A stretch of DNA of 64,000 nt. Origin: Hyperoodon ampullatus (taxonomy: Eukaryota > Chordata > Mammalia > Artiodactyla > Ziphiidae). This document shows positions 1 through 12,100 of this stretch, in pieces. The notes below the pieces were generated by a model. The model was given only the letters and a program-made list of their open reading frames with translations. It did no database searches and was not told where the DNA came from. The stretch's first letter is position 1, and each line of letters begins with the position of its first letter. The stretch is from contig OX457065.1 in assembly GCA_949752795.1 (NCBI GenBank), forward strand, positions 3,348,001 to 3,412,000, written 5' to 3'. The translations under genes and the position numbers were made by a program.

Positions 1-149
1 GAAAGCATTTTATATCTTCTTGCCTGTCCCCAGATTGCCCCTTCCTCCTGCTCTATATCCCCCCTAGTGGATGCCATGTCCACACTGCTCAGAGGACACA
101 GAGGCCAGCACTGCCCGTGTCCTCCCCCTGCCCGCATACTGGGCCCCCT

Positions 150-770
150 GGCCGTACCACCTCCTCCACGCAGGCTTCCACCCCTGCTCTCTGGCACCTG
201 TTGCATCAGCAGCTTCCCCCTCTCTCCTGAGCATCCCTTTTGCTTTAATAGTTTCATCTCGCAAAGCCTTCCCCTTGGCCCCGTATCTCCTCCACCTACT
301 TCTCCGTCTCACAGCAAACTCCTTCAAACGGTGATCTGCACTGACCCTTCCCACCGCCTCACCTACCATTCTCCTCTCAGCCCTCTCCAGTTCCGCTCTT
401 ATTGTCTCCATAACCAAAAGGCTCTCAACACCAGTGGCTACTGCCCGGGTGTCATCCTCGGTGACACACGTCCCTGCTTCAGGAGGTATTCTCTTCTCCA
501 GGCTTCTGTGCCACCCCTGCCCCTCCCCACCTCCGTTCCAGCTCTCCTACCTCACTCCCTCTTCCTCCTGCAGCCTCAGCTCAAATGCCACCTCCTCCAA
601 GAAGCTTTCCTGGACTCCACTCACGTATTTATTGTCTGTCCCTTCCCCTAGGAGGGAAGGTCTTTGAAGGCGGGGATTCTTATCTTTCTCATTCACTGCT
701 GTATCCTCACTGCCTACAACAGTGCCTGGCACATAGTAGGTGCTCAGTAAATACCTGTTGGCTGAAGATT
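150..770 (+). repeat. L2 LINE fragment (3' part)
   Basis: It contains the typical L2 text: AAATGCCACCTCCTCCAAGA, then a CTTTGAAGGCGGGGAT-like block and the end TGCCTGGCACATAGTAGG followed by TGCTCAGTAAATA. The left edge is approximate. Confidence 0.75.
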
Positions 771-971
771 AGATCAGTGTGGCTCAAATGAGGGTAACAG
801 GCTTTTTTTCCACCTGAATTGACAAAATGATAGTAAAGTTCATCTGGAAAACTACATCTGTGAAGAATGGCCAAAATAATTCTGAAAAAGAAGAGTAGTG
901 ACAAGGGCCAACCCTAAAAAGACACACTCTGGTAGAAAAGAAGTAGCTACATAGCTCAATGGAGCACTACT

Positions 972-1199
972 GAGTGGTGGTTCTCAGCCCTGGCTTCCCA
1001 TTAGAATTGCCTAAAGTGCTTCTAAAAAACAAACGGAAAAAAAAAAAACAATACTTGGGCCCTATTCCCAGAGATTCTGATCCAACAGGGTGGCAACTGG
1101 ATATTGGTCTTTTCTTCCTTTAAAAAAATTTTAATTTTGTATTTTCTTAAATGCCTCCAGAGGATTCTGTTATGTAGCCAGGATTGAGAACAACTGGGT
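972..1199. mobile_element. MER5-like hAT-Charlie nonautonomous DNA transposon
   Basis: The ends are imperfect inverted repeats: GGTTCTCAGCCCTGG at the left and CCAGGATTGAGAACAAC at the right. The interior has the usual block with AGAGATTCTGATCCAACAGG. An A-run and a T-rich patch interrupt the middle. Confidence 0.65.
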
Positions 1200-1264
1200 T
1201 GGCAAGTCCCGAAGCGGGTTTGGCCCAGAGGAACATGTAATTTATGGTAAAATGGCATTTCAAA

Positions 1265-1667
1265 TTGGTGGTAACAAGAAAGCTTCTTTAGTTAGAGATG
1301 CTGAGATAATTACTTGATCGTTTGGGAAGACCATTGGATCTTTACTCCTGGCACCAAAATAAATCCCATATGGATCAAAGTCTTAAATGTTACAAAATAA
1401 GAGGGAGGGGAAGGAAAAACCATGAAGGTTCTTGAAGAAGTTATGAATAAGTTTATAATCATGGTGGGAAAGACCTTCCAAAGCTGGTTATAAGCCTAAA
1501 GAGAAAAAGTTAAAGTTTAAAAACATAAAAACATTTGATTTCTGAATGTCACAAAATATGGTAAATGAAGTCAAAAGACGGATGAAGAACTAGAAAAATC
1601 TATTTAGAACATGCGTGCCAGACAATGGACTACATTTTCTTGATTAACAAAGAGCTCAAATCAGTAG
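1265..1667 (+). mobile_element. L1 LINE fragment, left half, interrupted by an LTR
   Basis: This is A-rich old L1 ORF2 3' end. It ends in AACAAAGAGCTCAAATCAGT and resumes at 2,479 with AGGAAACATACAAACAACCC, so the two halves were contiguous before the LTR inserted. It is full of stops and dead. Confidence 0.7.
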
Positions 1668-2478
1668 TATGATTCTGACACCAATTATAATTCTGCCCAC
1701 CAATTATACTGTGTGGGTTCTTTTCCCCACACCAAGCAATTCTGTGACACCAGCTGGGTGTCCTACAATTCAGTTCTGACACTGTCTACCCAGAGGTAGT
1801 GTCAGATCCCACAGGTTAAGGGCTCAGTCCTACAAGGCTGTTCCCTCACCCCACTTCAGATGCCAGTCACATGTTCAGGTGCCCCCCACCTCCGTGCTTC
1901 TGACCAACAAGGCTGTAAATCGGAGGTTCCACACCCGCCTCTTTGGGTTTGATTAATTTGGCTCATGGAACTCGGGAAAAGTTTTCTTACTAGATCACCA
2001 GTTTATTATAAAAGGATATAATTCAGGAACAGCAAGGTGGAGGAGATGCACGGGGCAAGGTATGTGGGAAGGGGCGGAGCTTCCCTCTCCAGGCATCCAC
2101 TTTTCCCGAATCTCCCCAAGTTCACCAACCAGGAAGTTCCCTGAACCCCGTCCTTTTGTGTTTTTATGGAGGCTTCCTTACACAGGCATGAATAGTTAAG
2201 TCATTGGCCATTGGTGATTGAACTCAACCTCAGCCCCTCTCCCCTCCCTGGAGGTGGTGGGGGGCTGGGACTGGAAGTTCCAACCCTCTAATCAAGGGGT
2301 TGGCTCCCCTGGCAACCAGCCCCCGCCCCCTTAGGAGCTGTCCCAAAGTCACTTCATTAACATAACAAAAGACACCTTTAAGGCTCAAGTCAGGAAATTC
2401 CAAGGGTTTTTGGAGCTCTGTGCCGGGAACAACAGGATGAAGACCAACTATATCTTTATTATAAATCACAATATCACA
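1668..2478 (+). mobile_element. Solitary ERVL-type LTR (MER21-like) inside an L1
   Basis: About 810 bp begins near TGATTCTGACACC and ends near AAATCACAATATCACA. It resembles the MER21 family as I remember it, an old endogenous-retrovirus LTR. No internal retroviral genes are present, so it is a solo LTR. Family name and exact ends would need a repeat-library search. Confidence 0.6.
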
Positions 2479-3160
2479 AATAGGAAACATACAAACAACC
2501 CAACAGTAAAATAAGCAATGGATTTAAACAGGCAATTCATGAAGATGTTCAGCTTCACTCAGAATTAAAAGGAATGCCTATTAGAACCACACTGATGCCT
2601 AAGTGTCTACCCAAGAGAAATGAAATCACGTGTGCACACAAAAACTTGAATCCTAATGTGCCTAGCAACATTATTTCCAAAAGCCAAGAGGTGGAAACAA
2701 CCCAAATGTCTATCATCTGATAAATGGATAAACAAAATGTGGTCTATCCATAAAGTGGAATATTATCCTGTCATAAAAAGTAATGAAGTACTGAGACCTG
2801 CTACGACATGGATGAACCTTGACAACATTTTGCCGAGTGAAATGAGTCCGACACAAAAATCCATATATTATATGATTTCATTTTTATGAAACGTCCAGAA
2901 TAGGCCCATCTATAGAGACAGAAAGTGGATTAATGGTTGCCTGGGGCTGGGGGAAACGGGGAAATGGGGCAGTGTCTGTTAGTGGTTACAGAGCGGTTTT
3001 TTTGGGGGGGGATAAAAATGTTCTAAAATTGAATATGCTGATGGTTGCACAACACTAAATATACTAAAATGATTAAATTGTGCACTTTAAATGGGTGAAT
3101 TGTTTAGCATGTGAATTATATCTCAATAAAGCTGTTAAAAAAACACTGAGAGATGACTTT
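2479..3160 (+). mobile_element. L1 LINE fragment, right half (ORF2 end and 3' UTR)
   Basis: It contains the conserved end of old L1s: a TGGATAAACAAAATGTGGTC block, ACATGGATGAACCTTGACAA, AGAGACAGAAAGTGG and GGTTGCCTGGGGCTGGG. It finishes with TATATCTCAATAAAGC near 3,120-3,133. Confidence 0.75.
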
Positions 3161-3856
3161 TCACTCCCCAGATTGACAAAATTAATGAGTGTAGGGAGAC
3201 AGACTCTCTCTTACATTGTTGATAAAAGTGGAAATTGGTGCCACCTTTTTGAAGAGCATGTTGGCAATCTCCGCCAGAATTAAAAATGCACAGACCTTTC
3301 TTCCCAGGGTTTCTACTGCTAACTGACCCTGTGGAAATTCCGTACATCCAGGTATACCAAGGAGCTGCTGTTGGGGCTTTGTAACAGCAAAGAAACTGTA
3401 AATGAACACGCAGAGACAGAGAACGCAGTCCTACAATGGGAATAAAGTGCAAGCATTAAAAAGAAGGTAGAGATCAGGCCGTGTTGATCTGGAGAGCTCG
3501 GCAGAGATATAGTTTAGGTACAAAACTTGCAAGGTACAAAATAGTGGGCAGCGTGTGATCCTCTGTTAATCAGTAAAGACGCTGCTGTACCAAAGTATTC
3601 AGGAAGGAAATGCAAAGAGCGATCATCTCCAGGGAGAGGGACCGTGATAGAAAAGCTTTTAGTTTTTATTTTATTATCTTTTTGGAACTGTTTACATCTT
3701 CTACATGTGCGTGTACATTAACTTCATTTTTTAAATGCCACTGGGATTATCTGTGCGGTGGCATTACAAGCCATTTTCATTTTCTTTATTTTTTTCTATA
3801 TTGAAAAAGAAAACCTTGTAAAATCTCTTGTATTCCAGACAAATGTGTGATAGTTC

Positions 3857-3873
3857 TGTGTGTGTGTGTGTGT
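3857..3873. repeat. (TG)n microsatellite
   Basis: This is an uninterrupted run of about 8.5 TG units. Confidence 0.9.
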
Positions 3874-5399
3874 TTATGTGAGAGATGTACAGCTGTTCCC
3901 CATAAGGACCCGCACAGAACTCACGCCCTCCCTCTCTGGGCCTGTTTGCCATCCTCAGGGGAAGGCCTGGGACAGGTGGGTTGGGGGGGTCCACTTCACT
4001 GAGAGCGGGAACCTCTCTCCAGAGGCAGCTGCCATCCCCTCCTTGTCCTGCCCATCTGGTGTGAAGCCAGCTCATATGGGGGAGGTGAGCTTGGAGTTGA
4101 GGTCCAGGTGAGGAGGCAGGAGCAGGGTCCACTCCTCGGGAACAGCAAGAACACAGATGGGGATGGCTCCGAGAGGATGCTCTATTATTGGTGTGAAGCA
4201 GCTGGGCTGAAGCCCGCTTTCCAAGTGAGGGCTGCAGGGGTCTCTGAAGCTGGTCCCCACAGGGGCCCAGCCCCTGCTAGCCTCCTGGAGCGAGTCTGGA
4301 GTCCGGACACCTGTGTCTGTGCTCCCATGTGTGTTGATGGGCTTACACGTCTGTGTTTGACGCACGTGTTAGAAGTCGCTTTACTGTCAAACTCCAGGGC
4401 CCTCACTGACACAGGCCCCTTCCAAGGTCTGGCTCTAATCTGTATTCATAGTTTGAGTCTCCTTTTCTGGAAAAACGTCTCCCTCCCCCAATGAATAAAC
4501 ATCGGGCCCAACAAAACCTGAATCTGCCCCTGACATATTTATATCGTGCTATCACACGTCTATGTCTCTGTCTCCCTCCCTCCCTCCTGCCCTCCATCCT
4601 TCCTTTCTTCCTTCAAGATCTGTGTTCCAGGAACATCCCCCTCTGGGGCAGAGGCACCTCGATGAAGAAGACCTCAGGGATCCACAGGGGCACACTGAGG
4701 GGGCATCGCACCTTCCTCCTGGAACAATCCGGAAAACTGGTCCTGGAAGAACGGAAGAATTGGCCAGGGTGGAGGGTCGCGGGCTGGGTGTGGTGGACCA
4801 CGCTGTGGGCCCGTATGCGTTTGTTGTGTGTATCTGGGTGTGATGCGGTGGGTGTTTGCCTGTGGCTGTGGGGTGTGTGTCCCTCCATGTGTGCAGCTGA
4901 GGGAGTGCCTGTGCACTGTTTGTTGCTGGCCTCCCGGGCCCTCAAGGGACAGAGACCAGGCAGCTGTGGGCTGAGATGCCATGGCTGTGGAGTGAGTTTC
5001 CTCAGGGCCAGTCCTCCCTGGCGGAGGAAACTGCCGCTAGGAGCCCAGAGATGGGAGCGATGATTTCATCCCACTCAGGACGTCCAAACATCCCTGCTGG
5101 TCTCCAAAGTCCCTGCCAACCTGTCTGTCTGAGGCTAAGGCCCGAGGCTCTATCAGATGCGCCACCTGGTCAGCTCTTGGACCAGCTCTTTGATTTGGGG
5201 TATGGTTTGGATGGTAGGCAGAGGTGGCCAAGCCAAGTTTCAGGTTTCCATGGTGACAGGCCTTGTGAGTGCTATGGGTCAACAGTACTGGGGACAGGGT
5301 CGATTTTCAAGTCTAACTCACTTCTGTTGTAGAGTTGGCTCAGAAAGGGCTGCAGAAATCTTCGAGGTCACCTAGAACACCAGGGGTTATTCTCCGCTT

Positions 5400-5960
5400 A
5401 TCCCCATCCCCCAGATCCACTTGCTACAACTTTCCACTCTGCTTTGTGTCCCCTCATGAAGCTGACCTCCGTGCACATCATCACCTGGGCTTCCTTAGCT
5501 AGGCTCCAAGTTGGCTTCAACCAATGGGAGGCACCAAAGGAAGATAGCCAATGGGACCTAGCCATTGGGAGGCACCAGTGGGAGACAGCCAATGGGAAGC
5601 ATCGGTGGGCATCCGAGGGTGGGAGGCGAGAAAAGTTGGGGTATTTTCCCTACCAACCCCCAGTTTTGGCAGTGGCTGAATCTCTCTAAACGCTGCTCTT
5701 CTCAGAGGATCCTTGACTCATACCTGCAGCTCTCACTTCTTCCAGAAAACCACTCCTCACCCACTCTCTTCAGGTTTAGGGGGTGAAGGCTCTCCACTGT
5801 TGCCAGCGCAAGTACTGTACCATCCCCTGTTGATTCTCCTACACACCCCCCAGACACACACTTCAGATAAATTACCCCTTCATTAAACTGTTTTCAATAA
5901 ACCACTGAGTGGGTTCTCTCTTTTCTGCTGAGACCCTGCCTATTACTTAGTTTCACATTG
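5400..5960 (+). repeat. LTR-like ancient repeat with tandem CCAAT boxes
   Basis: The segment has CCAATGGG repeats at 5,521-5,602, GGGGTATTTTCCCTACC downstream, then TCAATAAACCACTGAGTGGG and TTCTCTCTTTTCTGCTGAGA at its end. This order (CCAAT boxes, A/T-rich box, AATAAA) fits a retroviral-type LTR. I cannot name the family. Confidence 0.45.
5521..5602. repeat. 41-bp tandem duplication carrying CCAAT boxes
   Basis: Two 41-bp units (5,521-5,561 and 5,562-5,602) each carry two CCAATGGG-type boxes 27 bp apart; one copy has become CCATTGGG. Confidence 0.8.
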
Positions 5961-6559
5961 TGGCAGGAATAAAATATACACTCCCCTTTTTCTGTTTCTT
6001 GAATACAAGCTCCTTCTGGCATCCATGCCTCTGCACTTGCCGTTTTCTTTGCTTGTTTAAAAAACCATCTCTTCATCAATAAACAAATAGCAAAACACAT
6101 TTTACATACTTGGCAGTGCTCTGGCCCTGATTCAGGGTTTAACGAATACTAGCTAATATAATTGTTGTTATTGTTGCTGTGGTGTTAAATATGGACAAAA
6201 TTGCCAAGGTAGAGCAGTGGAATAGAAAGAGGGGTGCTTATGTGAACTTAAAGGGCATGGTCTTAAAACCGTGTCAATTTAACTAGTATTAACTAATGCT
6301 GAAATATTGGGTCTGTGCCAATTATTACTCACCTTTGGGACATTTCTACAGTTCATGTTGTCCTTTGTATGACTGTATTGTTCAAAAGAAGCGTTATGTT
6401 TTGGGGGCTTCTTATTCATTTTCAGTTGAAATATATTCCAAGACTTCATGAAAGGGGGGAAATAATATAAATGTTCGATAATTCACAGTCTCGTTTTGTC
6501 GCACTGACATTTAAAAGAAGATATACATGGTCAAAAAGTGAAAAATAATAATCTCTTCC

Positions 6560-6830
6560 AAGGGGCCTTCCTAATCACTGTCTAAATCAGGGGCCCCCCG
6601 TCATTCTCTCTCACCATCACACCTTGTCCCTTTCACAACACTTCTCGACACTTTGTAATCATGATTATTTGTTTCCTGGGTAGGTTAAGATTTGTCTCTC
6701 CCCCTAACCTGTGAGCTTTGTGAGCTTGACAAAGCCTTTTAGATCTTGCCTGCTGGGTTCGCTGCTTTGTCCCAGTGTGGTGTGTTGGTGAGACTAGGAT
6801 TCTGTAACAAAGAGGCCCCCAAACACTCAG
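6560..6830 (+). repeat. L2 LINE fragment
   Basis: It has an L2-like order: GGCCTTCCTAATCACTGTCT, a C/T-rich block, TTGTAATCATGATTATTTGT and TAACCTGTGAGCTTTGTGAG. Its edges are approximate. Confidence 0.55.
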
Positions 6831-7199
6831 CATGAGTAACATAGTTTATTTCTCCCAGAAGTAATAGCGTGTGTAGGTGGTCCAGGCTGGCATGGAGGTT
6901 TGAAGGTGTTCTCAAGCCCCAGGGCTCCTCAGGCCGCCTCTCTCCTCAGCCACACAGGACACAACTTAAAAAACCCTCTTCCCCAGAGCAATCCCACTCT
7001 TTTTGGCCTCAGCTCTCCGATCCAGTCTGCCCCAGATCTTTGTCCTCTCAACAAGAGGTTCATCCATGTGACTTCCCAAACCACAGAGCAAGCTCCTGAG
7101 ATGAAGTCAGCCTCTCTCAATGACACAGGACCCATGTGTGCACTTTCTCCCTTGTTGTTATTAAATATTAACTTTTTCTTTCTGTGGCTATAGTTTATC

Positions 7200-7395
7200 T
7201 GTCCACATCCCTGACCTTTGGGCAAATTACTTCATTCTGAGCCCCAGTTTCCTCATCTGTAAAATGGGGATAACCATAGTTCCACTCCTAGGGGTGCTGT
7301 AAGGATCAAATGAGCATAAAGCTTTTAGAATTGAACCTAACACAAGCTATGTGCTATTTAAATAATAATTAGCATGATTATCTCTTTGGATTCTC
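7200..7395 (+). repeat. MIR SINE
   Basis: It contains the MIR core text CCCCAGTTTCCTCATCTGTA, AAATGGGGATAACCATAGTT, then GTAAGGATCAAATGAG. Confidence 0.8.
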
Positions 7396-8189
7396 TCAGC
7401 CTCCTCATGGGTGGAGGGAGGGGCAGGCATCACTTCATTTTCAGACACAGAAATGAAGGACCAGAGAGCCGAAGCCAGTTACCCAAGGCCACAGCGCTGC
7501 AGGCAGGCGGCTGTCTGGGTTTAATCCAGACCTGAACCTCAGTTACTTCATGATAAAATTAAGGTGATGATGGTAACCCTCGTAGGATTAGGTTGTGAGA
7601 ATCCAGGGTCATCGTGCAATCAGGTGATGGACACGTGGAGGGCACTGTTCAAACGTCTGTACCCTTCCCCTTCATGGTGCCCCCCCACCTCCACCCCCGT
7701 CACACCGACAACCTCACGCAGCCGCCAGGGATCTCAGCTGCCCTGCTCCTGGCAGCCCTGGGGTCAGCTGCTTCTGTTTGGTGGGCGGGGCAGCTGGGCC
7801 GACAGAGAAGCCCATTGTCTCTGTCCTCTGGGGCTCTATTGTTGGGGCCTCCTCCCAGGATCCAGCCCCAAGACACTCTCAGCTGTCGCCCGGCTCCTCT
7901 TGGCCTCCCGGGGCGGGGCAGGGGGTAGTGTGCAGATAAACAACTGTACCCTGAAGACTGGATCACCAGTCTGGTTCTACTGATAAGGTCACTGAGGCTC
8001 AGAGAGCCTAAAGAACTGTGTGGAGAGCGCTTGTCTCATGTCAGAGCCGCCAGATGGGGCTGGGCAGTGGGGGGCAGTGGATGGCCTCAAGTCAGTGTGG
8101 TCATGCATCCCATTAGGTCTGAGATGTCAGGGCCAGAACACACGGCCCCCGCTTCCCCATTTTACTCGTGGAAACAGAGATTCCAGAGC

Positions 8190-9150
8190 CCGGACGTTTG
8201 CCCAAGGCCACACAGCGGCTCCGCCTCGGAGTCCGCCGGGAAGCCCGGCGTCCCTAACACCCAGGATGTCCAAGCCTTGCGACCGCGCAGGAAGGCCTGG
8301 TGGCCGGGGGCGGGGCATACACTGGCCCCTCCCATGGGGAGGGGCGATGCCTCCCATTCTAACTCTGGGACGAGCGGCCCTCCCCATAAGGGGCGCGGCT
8401 TCCGAGCCGGGCGAGATCTCACTGGGTGTTAGTCTGAGGAAGGGGGGGACTTCGCGCCTGAAGGGCGTTGGGCGGCGTGGCCTCCTTCCCGCAGAGGCGC
8501 TCTGCGCGGGACTCCAGACCTCTTTGACGCAGGCGCGAGTGGGGGCGGGGCGGAGCCGAGCCTTCGGAGCTCCGCCCTCAGTGGAGACGGCCGAGGCCGG
8601 GGGCGTGTCCTGGGCGGGGCCGCTCCCCGGCCCGCCCGGTCGCGGAGTGGTGGCAGCGCTGGGAGGGCCCGGCCCCGGCATGTGAGTGCGGCGGGGGCGG
8701 GGATGGGGGCGCGGGATGGGGCGCCGGGCCAAGCCCGGGAGGGCTCCCGGGGGTCCCGGTGGGCGGGAGCGCCAGTGCGCGGGCGGCCGGGCGAGCCCGC
8801 CAGGTGCGGGCCCAGGTATGGCGGGTGAGGGGCGCTCGGGCCTCTTGTGGCCAGGCCGGCCCCGCGTGCCGGACCAGCCCAGCGCCGCTAATCTGCGGCC
8901 CACGGGACGGGCGCCGGCGCGGGGCGCCGTCCCGGCGGGGGCTCGCTACAAGCGCAGGTCTGACGTCCGCCCTCGGGCCCCACCAGCCAAGCGGAGGCCC
9001 CCGCAGTGGTAGCCGGGTTTCTGTTCCCTGTGCGGCAGCTGCGGAGGTGTGATGGGGGTCAGCTGCGCGGCGGGGCCCGAGGTGACCCCATTCCTGGCTC
9101 CGGGTTGGGCCGCAGCCTGCGTGAGCTCCGACCTGCTGTTTCTGGGACCT
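8190..9150 (+). promoter_or_regulatory. HDAC11: CpG-island promoter of HDAC11
   Basis: The stretch is GC-rich and CpG-dense, in contrast to the flanks. GC boxes (GGGCGGGG type) lie near 8306-8316, 8541-8551 and 8611-8620, all upstream of the exon-1 donor at 8682. No TATA box is seen at a useful distance, as is usual for a CpG-island housekeeping promoter. The island runs into intron 1. Confidence 0.85.
8680..8681 (+). CDS. HDAC11: HDAC11 coding exon 1: first two bases (AT) of the start codon
   Basis: The first exon ends in GGCAT directly before the strong donor GTGAGT at 8682. Exon 2 opens with G, so splicing builds ATG and then CCA CAC CCA ACC CAG, agreeing with the known HDAC11 N-terminus (M-x-H-x-T-Q-L-Y-Q). 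The base at -3 is G, which gives a fair Kozak context. The rest of this exon is 5' UTR; its transcription start cannot be read from sequence and probably lies between about 8500 and 8670, downstream of the GC boxes. Confidence 0.85.
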
Positions 9151-12100
9151 GTCACCTCAGCTCTCAGGGAAAGGGCGCTTTCTGTGCTCAGTTGTTAAAT
9201 GCATTATCTCATTCCTCTCAACAGCCACACATTTTACAGTTGAGGAAAGCGAGGCCTAAGGCCACAGAGCTGTTGATGTAATTGTTATCATGTGGAGGTG
9301 AGGTGCTGAGGCCTTACAGCCAGACACACCTGGGTTCACATCTGCTGTTCCACAGACCCGTGTGACCTTGGGCGCACCTGGTTCCCTCCCCGAGCCTCCG
9401 GTGGGATGGTGGTGCCTACCCCCCAGGGCTACTGAGAGGACTGGGTTGAATGGTTCAGGGAGCTCAGTAAGGAGCCGCTATTATTACTGTTGTTGCTGTT
9501 GGTAAGTGGCCCTTTTTCTGCCACCGAGGGAGCTGGTGGTACTGGGTCAGGGCTGTCTGCTCAATCCAAGCCTGCTGGCGCAGAAGGGGAAGCTGCTTCC
9601 CACAGTGAGGCTGTTCATGTCTGTGCATGTCTGTCCCTGTGCCCATGGAAGGCCACACCCAACCCAGCTGTACCAGCATGTGCCGGAGTCACGCTGGCCC
9701 ATCGTGTACTCGCCGCGCTACAACATAACCTTCCTGGGCCTGGAGAAGCTGCACCCCTTTGATGCAGGAAAATGGGGCAAAGTGATCAGCTTCCTAAAAG
9801 GTATGGAAGGCCCCGCTCGGACCCTACATCTGCTTTCTCCAGCCCATCTGCCACCACCTGCTGCTCTTTCCCTGACACAAGCGTCAGGCCCTCCCACCTC
9901 CAGTGTCAGCCCTGAGACAGCCTCCCACCCGTTCTGTCAAAAGGATCTTTCCAACACAGACTTCTAAGCATGATATGCCCCCGTATCACACCTTCACTGG
10001 CTCTCCATCGCTGTGGACCTAAGTCCTGTCTCTGCCCCTGGAGACCCAGTAGAAGGGGAGCTGATGCTTGGAGGAATGCCTTGTCCATAGCCCACAAGCT
10101 CCGAGAGTCCGGGAAGTGGACAACCTTTGCTCCAACCTCACGGATTACAAATGAAGGAACTTGAGGCCCAGTGAGTTAGAAAATGTGCCCAAAGGCACAC
10201 AGCTATTGAGTGGGAGAATGGGGCCTGGACCTCAGAGCCCCAGGCTCATCCGCTTCATGGCTCATCCCCTGAGTGGGGTGGTGCTCTGGGGAGCACGTTG
10301 TTTCATTTGTGGTTTGTAATCTAGGGGTCTGGTTCATGTGGAAAATTCAGGCATCACAGTAGGCTGGTGAAAAAAAATATTCTAGTTCCATGTATTGTGG
10401 GTTCTTTAACTGAGGGAAGTAGGAAATATTACCTGAAATGTTACCTGGCATAGGATGAAACATTGCATATCTTTAAATCGCACAATCCCTCTGATGACAC
10501 CCTGGGGGAAGTTTCACTTTGGGGCTAGCCCATCTTTAACACCTAAGCCCATCACCCTTTTTAACAAATCTACAGCGAGCCTCAGCCTCTGCACCTGGCA
10601 GAAAATAGAATCAAATTAGAGATTAATAACACTGTTATTTGTTTTTGTATTTTTTGTTTTTATTTTTGGTTAACTTCTGTTTATGGCAAGTGATACTGAT
10701 TTTCCACTTGCGATAGTCACCAGAGTGCGTATTCAAAGAAAAATATTAAGTAGAAAAGAGTACAAGTGGTGTGCAGCCATGGCAAGAGCTCTGGTGAGGT
10801 GAGCGGAGCCATCCTGCCTGTCCCCTGGCTGTTCTCATGCCTTCCTGACTGTGGTCCTTTACGCTCTGTTTCCAGTGGTCCTGAGTCTCTCTGTTCATTG
10901 CCCCTTCTTGGGCTCCTGTGTCACCCAGTAGCGCAACATAAGGGTTCCTTGTCCCCCTCACTCTGAGCTGACCATTTTCCTGAGTTCCTTCTGAGGATGT
11001 GGGTGGAAAGGAGCCAGGGCCACATGGTGAAGGGCCTTGGGTACCACCAAGAAAAGAGCTGGTTCCTTGCCGGAAGCCAGTGGGGAGCCATGGAGTGTTT
11101 GGGGTGGGGGGTACCTGCTATATGTGGAGCTCTTTGTGAGAAATGTATGGAACTAGTTGGTTTCTACCAGGGTTGGTTTCTAAGAGTGACACAGTAGCAC
11201 AGGTCCCCCTTGTCCTTCGATTTCCCTAGAACCAGAACATCATCGTCCTGTTGTCACTGTGCCCTAGAGCACTTCCTCCTCTCTGCCTTATTTCTTCTGT
11301 TGCAAAAAGGAGCAAGTCTTGTCTGGTGTATGCGTATGTGGTAATGAAATAACACGGTTTTTCCCAAACATCAGTCATTTACAAACCACTCTTGGGACCT
11401 TGCCATCGCCTCATACCACCTGTTCCATTATTTACTTCATAGTTTTTATTGACTTAGCCTTCGTTTTAAGAAACTTAAATAAACCTGTTTTAAAAGGAAA
11501 CATTATGTCATCTAAATGGAGGAAGCCAGTTTCATTTGCCATAAATGGAAGGTCATGGTAAAAAATAAATGCAATGAAAACAACAGTGTTATTTCAGCTC
11601 AGGCAGCTTACTGTTGCCCCGGACTGTGAAACTGATTGCTCCTTTTGGGGGGTTAAAAAAAGGGAGACGAGCAAGGGTCAGGCAGGTGTTAAAGAGAGGC
11701 CCCCCGTATACCAAACCCCCCATGATGTCATCCCAAGGTGGAGGGAGAATCGATCAGAAGAACTTTTTCTCACCTTGAGAGTCAGCGTTAATGACCCGTG
11801 TGCCACCTGCCTCTAAAAGGTGTCCAGTCACACTTGAGCTCGCCTCCCGGCTGTCAGTGGCCCGGGAAACAGGAGGATCGCTGTGCACAATGTCCTGTGT
11901 CCCCTGGCCCGAGGGCCTGGCCGCTGTCCCCACTGGCCTGAGAGGTGGCCCGTTCTCAGACCACCCACAAGCCAGCAGGGCCCACCTTGTCCTGGGGCAG
12001 GGCAGCCAGAGGTCAAGTCTGCAGCCTGTGGGAGGGACTGGGGCTGGGCCTGGCCTGGAGGCGGCAGGGATGCATGGGGCCTGCTTTGTGGTTTCAGAAG

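Larger units (their letters stand above)
1..8100. other. Intergenic region upstream of HDAC11
   Basis: No gene is recognised. The content is mainly ancient repeats: L2, a MER5-like hAT, an L1 split by an LTR, an LTR-like patch at 5,400-5,960, a second L2 and a MIR. Remaining parts, such as 3,160-5,400 and 5,960-6,560, show no feature beyond a (TG)n tract. Confidence 0.7.

Noticed and set aside
8127..8903. 258-codon open frame on the minus strand across the HDAC11 CpG island
   Set aside because: It is Pro/Arg/Gly-rich with no domain and arises from low stop density in GC-rich DNA. An antisense noncoding RNA from this island is possible but cannot be read from sequence.
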